A stretch of 64,000 nucleotides of DNA. Origin: Viridibacterium sediminicola. GTDB lineage: Bacteria; Pseudomonadota; Gammaproteobacteria; Burkholderiales; Rhodocyclaceae. Below are positions 59,745-64,000 of the stretch, piece by piece (the first letter of the stretch is position 1; every line of letters begins with the position of its first letter). The DNA lies in NCBI RefSeq assembly GCF_039631295.1, contig NZ_JBDIVE010000011.1, forward strand, positions 1-64,000. The letters are read 5' to 3'. The notes under the pieces were generated by a model, which saw nothing but the letters and a program-made list of their open reading frames with translations, was not told the DNA's origin and did no database searches. The position numbers were made by a program, and so were the translations under genes.

Positions 59745-61772
59745 GTGTTCAAGCTTGATCGTCACGCCCGCAGTTACCTGATCTTCAGCGTCTGCTTCCT
59801 GCTCTTCCTCGGCTGCATGGCCGGGGCAGAGTGGTTGGGCATGTCCCTGCAGTGGATCGGTTATCTGTTCCTGCTGGCGACCATCATCATGTACGCGGCG
59901 ATCGGCGTGTTCAGCCGCACCACCGACGTGAATGAGTACTACGTCGCCGGGCGGCGCGTGCCAGCCATCTACAACGGCATGGCGACGGCGGCAGACTGGA
60001 TGAGCGCCGCTTCCTTCCTCGGCATGGCCGGTACGCTCTATGTTGCCGGCTTCGGCGGCCTGGCCTTCGTGATGGGCTGGACCGGCGGCTTTGTCCTCGT
60101 CGGCCTCCTGCTGGCGCCGTATCTGCGCAACTTCGGCCAGTTCACCATTCCCGATTTCCTCGGCGCCCGTTATGGCGGTCATCTGCCGCGTCTGCTGGGC
60201 GTCGCAGCCGTGGTGATGGCCAGTTTCGTCTATGTGGTGGCGCAGATCTATGGCGTGGGCCTGATCACCAGCCGCTTTGCGAGCATCGATTTCTCCATCG
60301 GCGTGTTCGTTGGTCTTGCCGGGGTGCTGGTGTGCTCCTTCCTCGGCGGCATGCGTGCCGTGACCTGGACCCAGGTCGCGCAATACCTGGTGATCATCAT
60401 TGCCTACTTGTTGCCGGTGGTGATGATGTCCTGGAATGCAACCGGCATGCCGGTGCCGCAGCTGGCCTACGGCCGCGTGCTGCAGCAGCTTGGCGCCGAG
60501 GAGCAGCGGCTGAGCGCCGCGCCGCTGGAGCAGGAGGTGCGCAACAGCCTGATCCTGCGCGCACATGGTTTGGCCGAGCGCATCAAGGGTTTGCCGGATT
60601 CGCTGTCAGCCGAGCGCAGCGAACTGACCGAGCGCCTCGAATACCTGCAGGACGCCAATGCGCCTGCGCGTGAAATCTCCCGCGTGCAGCGCCAGCTGCG
60701 CAATCTGCCGGCCGATGTGCCGGCCGCCTACAAGCAGTGGGAGGGCGAGTATCGCGATGCCATGACGCGCAGCCGCGCGCCGACGCCGCATGCCGAAGCC
60801 TATCCGGGCGACGCCGCCACGCCGGGCAGCCAGGCCGAGCGCATCAATTTCGTCGCCCTGGTCTTCGTGCTGATGATCGGCACCGCCGGCTTGCCGCACG
60901 TGCTGACGCGCTACTACACCACGCCGGACGTGCGCGTGGCGCGCAATTCGGTGTGCTGGTCGCTGTTCTTCATCCTCCTGCTCTATCTCACGGCGCCGGC
61001 CTACGCCGTGCTCGCCAAGTGGGAGATCTACCACCACATCGTCGGCATGCAGATTTCCGAGCTGCCCGGCTGGGTCTCGTCCTGGGGCAAGCTGGGTATG
61101 GTCAAGGTCGAAGACATCAACCTCGATGGTGTACTACAGCTGGCCGAGCTGAGCATCAACCCCGATGCCATCGTGCTCGCCACGCCGGAGATTGCCGGCC
61201 TGCCGTACTTCGTCTCCGGGCTCATCGCGGCGGGCGGACTGGCGGCGGCGCTGTCGACGGCCGACGGGTTGCTGCTCACCATCTGCAGCGCCTTGTCGCA
61301 CGACATCTATTTCCAGATCCTCAACCCCGGCGCCGCCACGCAGCGCCGCTTGCTGATCTCCAAGGCGGCCCTGATGGTGATCACCATGTTCGCCGCCTGG
61401 GTCGCCAGCCTGCGGCCCGACAGCATCCTGTTCACCGTTGGCTTCGCGTTCTCGATTGCCGCCTCGGCGATCTTCCCGGCGATGGTCAGCGGCATCTTCT
61501 GGCGGCGCGCCAGCCAGTGGGGCGCGGTTGCTGCGATGCTCATCGGCCCGGCCGTGGCGATGTTCTACACGGTGCGCACACATCCGTTTTTCGGCGGCTC
61601 GATGGAGCACGCCTGGTTCCAGGTGCAGCCGATCTCCTGCGGCCTCTTCGGCGCCGCCGCCGGCTTTGCCGCGCTGTTCATCTTCAGCCTGCTCGGCCCG
61701 GCCCCCGACCCGGCCGCCGCCGCCCTCGTCGAACAACTCCGCAGCCCGCCCGCACGGCAAACTTCCGCATGA
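59745..61772 (+). CDS. Sodium:solute symporter, acetate-permease-like (VC_2705 subfamily)
   Basis: This 675-aa membrane protein of the SSS family has about 13 helices. A hydrophilic insert of about 110 residues (about 250-365), rich in Leu/Arg/Glu heptads, interrupts the helices, which marks the subfamily. The sodium-site-like segment GMATAADWMSAASFLGMAG is near 77-95. It starts at GTG 59745 with AGGAG 7 nt upstream. Pairing with acs points to acetate or a short-chain acid. Confidence 0.88.
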   Translation: MFKLDRHARSYLIFSVCFLLFLGCMAGAEWLGMSLQWIGYLFLLATIIMYAAIGVFSRTTDVNEYYVAGRRVPAIYNGMATAADWMSAASFLGMAGTLYVAGFGGLAFVMGWTGGFVLVGLLLAPYLRNFGQFTIPDFLGARYGGHLPRLLGVAAVVMASFVYVVAQIYGVGLITSRFASIDFSIGVFVGLAGVLVCSFLGGMRAVTWTQVAQYLVIIIAYLLPVVMMSWNATGMPVPQLAYGRVLQQLGAEEQRLSAAPLEQEVRNSLILRAHGLAERIKGLPDSLSAERSELTERLEYLQDANAPAREISRVQRQLRNLPADVPAAYKQWEGEYRDAMTRSRAPTPHAEAYPGDAATPGSQAERINFVALVFVLMIGTAGLPHVLTRYYTTPDVRVARNSVCWSLFFILLLYLTAPAYAVLAKWEIYHHIVGMQISELPGWVSSWGKLGMVKVEDINLDGVLQLAELSINPDAIVLATPEIAGLPYFVSGLIAAGGLAAALSTADGLLLTICSALSHDIYFQILNPGAATQRRLLISKAALMVITMFAAWVASLRPDSILFTVGFAFSIAASAIFPAMVSGIFWRRASQWGAVAAMLIGPAVAMFYTVRTHPFFGGSMEHAWFQVQPISCGLFGAAAGFAALFIFSLLGPAPDPAAAALVEQLRSPPARQTSA

Positions 61773-61779
61773 AGCCCCC

Positions 61780-61808
61780 TTTCCTGCGCGCGCGCTAACC
61801 GCTATACT
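61780..61808 (+). promoter_or_regulatory. Candidate tRNA-Ser promoter
   Basis: TATACT (61803-61808) has a GC-rich discriminator (CCCGCC) typical of stable-RNA promoters. The best -35 at 17 bp is TTTCCT (61780-61785), which is weak. It overlaps the region just after the symporter gene. Confidence 0.5.
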
Positions 61809-61821
61809 CCCGCCTCTTCGC

Positions 61822-61912
61822 GGAGAGATGGATGAGTGGTTTAAGTCGCACGCCTGGAAAGCGTGTTCAGGATAATATCCTGACGGGGGTTCGAATCCCC
61901 CTCTCTCCGCCA
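61822..61912 (+). tRNA. tRNA-Ser (anticodon GGA)
   Basis: Acceptor stem GGAGAGA (61822-61828) pairs with TCTCTCC (61902-61908), followed by discriminator G and an encoded CCA (61910-61912). The anticodon loop contains GGA in CCTGGAAAG. A long variable arm (TTCAGGATAATATCCTGA) and the GGTTCGAATCC T-loop are present, as expected for serine tRNA. It reads UCC and UCU. A hairpin terminator follows. No integrase or duplicated 3' end was seen beside it. Confidence 0.97.
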
Positions 61913-61932
61913 CAGTCAAGCAGGATCAAGAT

Positions 61933-61960
61933 AAAGCGCCGCAAGGCGCTTTTTGTTTTT
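61933..61960 (+). terminator. Terminator after tRNA-Ser
   Basis: AAAGCGCC (61933-61940) pairs with GGCGCTTT (61945-61952) around GCAA, followed by a T-rich tail TTTGTTTTT. It also lies at the end of the convergent TPR gene. Confidence 0.88.
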
Positions 61961-61970
61961 CTGCCCCCGC

Positions 61971-63647
61971 TCAGCGCGTTGGTGCGAGCAGCGCCTCCTG
62001 TACTTCCTTGATCGTTGTGTGCCAGTCGCCGACGCTGTGCTGGCGGAAGATTCTCATGCTGGGGTACCAGGGTGAGTCCTGGCGTTCGAGTTGCCAGCGC
62101 CATTCGGATTCGTGGCGGTTGAGGAGCCAGACGGGTTTGCCGAGCAGGCCGGCGAGGTGGGCGACCGAGGTGTCGACGCTGATCACCAGGTCGAGCTGGC
62201 TGATCAGGGCGGCGGTGTCGAGCATGTCTGCGCAGTCGTCCATCCAGTCGTGAAGTGGCAGGCCGCTGTCGGCGATCTGTGCGCGCGCCTCGCTTTTCTG
62301 CAGGCTGATCAGTTGCAGGCCGGGCACTTCGGCCAGTGCGCTGAAGTGGGCGAGGGGAATGCTGCGCAGGGCGTCTTTCTTGAGCTGTGGGTTGCCGGCC
62401 CAGACGAGGCCGACTTTGTGTCCGGCCAGGTGGGCGAGGCGCTGTTGCCAGCTGGCCAGCAAGTTGGCGGGGAGTTGCAGCGGCGGGTTGGCGGGAATAT
62501 TCGCGTTGCTGCTGCCCAGGCGCTGTGGCAGGCTCATCAGCGGGCAGTGCAGGGCGTAGTGATGTGCGCTGCCGGCGAAGGCGCGGGCCTGTCCGGCGAG
62601 GCTGCAGACAGCGTCGGCCAGGCCGCTGGCTTCGATCAGGCGCAGCACATGCGGTTGGCAAAACACCAGCAGCTGGCCGGCGCCCTGGCGACGCAGTTCG
62701 GGCAGGTAGCGCAGCATCATCAGGGTGTCGCCCAGACCCTGTTCGGCCCACAGCAGCAGATTGCGGCCAGCCAGTGCCTCGCCTTGCCACAGCGGCACGC
62801 CGCCCAGACGTGGCAAGGTTTCGCGAATATAGCGGTAGGCCGGTTGCTGGCTCTCGAAGCGTTGTTCGAGCAGGGCAAAGCCGGCTTCCAGCTCGCCTTG
62901 CAGCAATAGCAGTTCGCCGAGGGCGAGCTGCGCTTCAGTACGTGTCGGGTCGGCCGCCGCCTGCTGCAGCCAGGTGCGCGCGCTGCCCAGATCGCCAAGC
63001 TCCCAGCAGGCGAGCCCGCTGTTCATCTGCGCCGGCCACAGATCCGGCGCTTGTTCGAGGCACCAGGCATATTCCGCCAGCGCACGCTGCGGCGCGCCGC
63101 GTTCCTTGTAAATATTGCCCAGGTAGTAATGCAGGTTCAGCGCTTGCGGCTGTCGCAGCAGTGCGTCGTGCAGCAAGGCTTCGGCTTCGTCGTGGGCGCC
63201 GAGCAGGCACAGGCTGTGGGCGAGCGCCAGCAGGCTGGGTTCGTCATCGGCTTGCAGTGCCAGGCAGTGCCGGAAGTGGGCGACGCTGGCGGCGTAGTCG
63301 CCCTGCTCGCGGGTGATCTCGCCGAGCTTGAAGTGGGCTTGTGATAGATTGGGTGCGAGCACGATGGCCTGCGTGGCATGCTGGCGCGCTTGTTCGAGTT
63401 CGCCTTGCTGCTGCAGCACGGCAGCCAGATTGTTGTAGGCGGCGGCCAGCTGCGGGTCCAGCGCGATGGCCTGGCGATAGCAGGCGGCCGCCGCGTCGAG
63501 CTGGCCGGCATTGAAATGCGCGTTGCCGCGTTGTTTCAAGTCTTCGGCGGAGCTGGCATGCGCCTGCTCTGCAGGGGCAGGTGAAGCGAACAGGGTGCGC
63601 AGCAGCTTGAACAAGAGGGCTTCCTCGGGCGAGCGGGTGTGCGACAT
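61971..63647 (-). CDS. TPR-repeat protein with C-terminal GT9-like glycosyltransferase domain
   Basis: This 558-aa protein has TPR repeats (about 33-260; e.g. GNAHFNAGQLDAAAACYRQA, then AYNNLAAVLQQQGELEQARQ) and a C-terminal domain (about 280-545) of the heptosyltransferase/GT9-like fold (LLLWAEQGLGDTLMMLRYLP, VGLVWAGNP, ISVDTSVAHLAGLLGKPVWL). Such proteins are widespread in betaproteobacteria, often beside flagellar or surface-glycan genes; the substrate is unknown. It is divergent from the ABC exporter at the window edge. Confidence 0.85.
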   Translation of the reverse strand: MSHTRSPEEALLFKLLRTLFASPAPAEQAHASSAEDLKQRGNAHFNAGQLDAAAACYRQAIALDPQLAAAYNNLAAVLQQQGELEQARQHATQAIVLAPNLSQAHFKLGEITREQGDYAASVAHFRHCLALQADDEPSLLALAHSLCLLGAHDEAEALLHDALLRQPQALNLHYYLGNIYKERGAPQRALAEYAWCLEQAPDLWPAQMNSGLACWELGDLGSARTWLQQAAADPTRTEAQLALGELLLLQGELEAGFALLEQRFESQQPAYRYIRETLPRLGGVPLWQGEALAGRNLLLWAEQGLGDTLMMLRYLPELRRQGAGQLLVFCQPHVLRLIEASGLADAVCSLAGQARAFAGSAHHYALHCPLMSLPQRLGSSNANIPANPPLQLPANLLASWQQRLAHLAGHKVGLVWAGNPQLKKDALRSIPLAHFSALAEVPGLQLISLQKSEARAQIADSGLPLHDWMDDCADMLDTAALISQLDLVISVDTSVAHLAGLLGKPVWLLNRHESEWRWQLERQDSPWYPSMRIFRQHSVGDWHTTIKEVQEALLAPTR

Positions 63648-63754
63648 TTTACGCGTCGGCTGCCGGCCTTTGGCGGGGTGCGGGAACCACTCGTGTCGTG
63701 CCCTGCCAAAGCGGCAGGGTGATGACCTGTCGTGATTCGGATCGGAGTGAGTGG

Positions 63755-64000
63755 ATGGACTGGAAGCACGAAGTACTCAACAGCAGCATTTGGCTGGTCA
63801 AGACCTACCTCATCACGCTGCTGGTGTTTGTCGCGGGTATGGCCGCGCTGGCGCGTTTCACGGTGTGGGGGCGGCAGTTCTGGGCGATCAGCGGCGCGTA
63901 TTTCTCGCCACGCCGCAGTTGGCGTTCGCTGGCGGCGTTGGCCTTGATCCTCTTGTTGTCCCTGATGTCGGTGCGGCTCAATGTGCTGTTCTCGTACTGG
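63755..64000 (+). CDS. ABC transporter (permease-ATPase fusion, SbmA/YddA-like), 5' part
   Basis: The first 82 codons are visible; the gene runs off the window. The N-terminus holds a membrane helix (WLVKTYLITLLVFVAGMAAL) and then GRQFWAISGAYFSPRRSWRS and a second helix ending SVRLNVLFSYW. This is the opening of the SbmA/BacA-YddA family, which moves B12 derivatives, peptides or long-chain lipids. GGAG lies 8 nt before the ATG at 63755. The ATPase part and any frame damage lie beyond the edge. Confidence 0.75.
   Translation, partial: MDWKHEVLNSSIWLVKTYLITLLVFVAGMAALARFTVWGRQFWAISGAYFSPRRSWRSLAALALILLLSLMSVRLNVLFSYW

Noticed and set aside
61822..61970. tRNA-Ser as an integration site
   Set aside because: No integrase gene and no repeated tRNA 3' end was found downstream within the window.

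Overview
The window is a contiguous stretch of a high-GC betaproteobacterial chromosome. Gene order and content (isc operon with hscBA, fdx and iscX; lexA-imuA-imuB-dnaE2; a glucokinase-HexR fusion; xseB-ispA-dxs; a betaproteobacterial-style IscR promoter) suggest a sugar-using member of the Rhodocyclales or a neighbouring order; the sequence alone does not fix the genus. Nearly all of it is ordinary housekeeping DNA. Accessory DNA is concentrated between about 40.1 and 46.4 kb, with smaller mobile or repeat insertions elsewhere.

Layout. 0-0.2 kb: the last bases of a 5S rRNA and its terminators. 0.2-2.6 kb: suhB (reverse), trmJ, cysE. 2.65-9.5 kb: a complete iron-sulfur assembly operon, iscR - second cysteine desulfurase - iscS - iscU - iscA - hscB - hscA - fdx - iscX, behind a promoter carrying two IscR boxes. 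9.5-15.6 kb: an SOS mutagenesis operon, lexA - 58-codon ORF - imuA - imuB - dnaE2, behind one LexA box. 15.6-17.1 kb: a structured intergenic region with a possible small RNA, then rplM-rpsI. 17.1-20.2 kb (reverse): xseB-ispA-dxs for isoprenoid precursors, with a divergent Rieske oxygenase. 21.8-29.5 kb: glucose uptake and phosphorylation: glk (reverse), and a four-gene ABC transporter operon ending in a glucokinase/HexR fusion. Two candidate HexR operators lie in the shared control region. 29.6-40.1 kb: csp, mogA, darP, pmbA, a Tat-exported TRAP binding protein, miaA, a CobD/AmpE-like membrane protein, a Nudix hydrolase, an aspartyl protease, a glutamine amidotransferase, pgi and a small exported protein.

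40.1-46.4 kb is the accessory zone: repeats, a SnoaL-like gene, a phytase/esterase-like lipoprotein, then a lower-GC module. That module holds a membrane protein, a membrane protein with an eight-cysteine tail, and a protein with an R-x4-H motif that could be a HEPN RNase. Related palindromic repeats border it, and a phage Ash-like leader follows. 46.4-52.6 kb: aroG, pqiA (as two genes), pqiB, pqiC, and a MocR-type regulator. A 282-bp MITE-like element with perfect 16-bp ends follows. 53.4-57.4 kb: Fur-type bfd-bfr, then an ECF sigma/anti-sigma pair upstream of msrP-msrQ. 57.6-64 kb: acs, an acetate-type sodium symporter, tRNA-Ser(GGA), a TPR-glycosyltransferase, and the start of an SbmA/YddA-like ABC exporter.

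Most noteworthy for follow-up: the lower-GC HEPN-like/membrane module; the altered phosphate loop in the glucokinase-HexR fusion next to a separate intact glk; the unnamed small ORF in the SOS operon; a candidate small RNA before rplM; and several dispersed palindromic repeat families.
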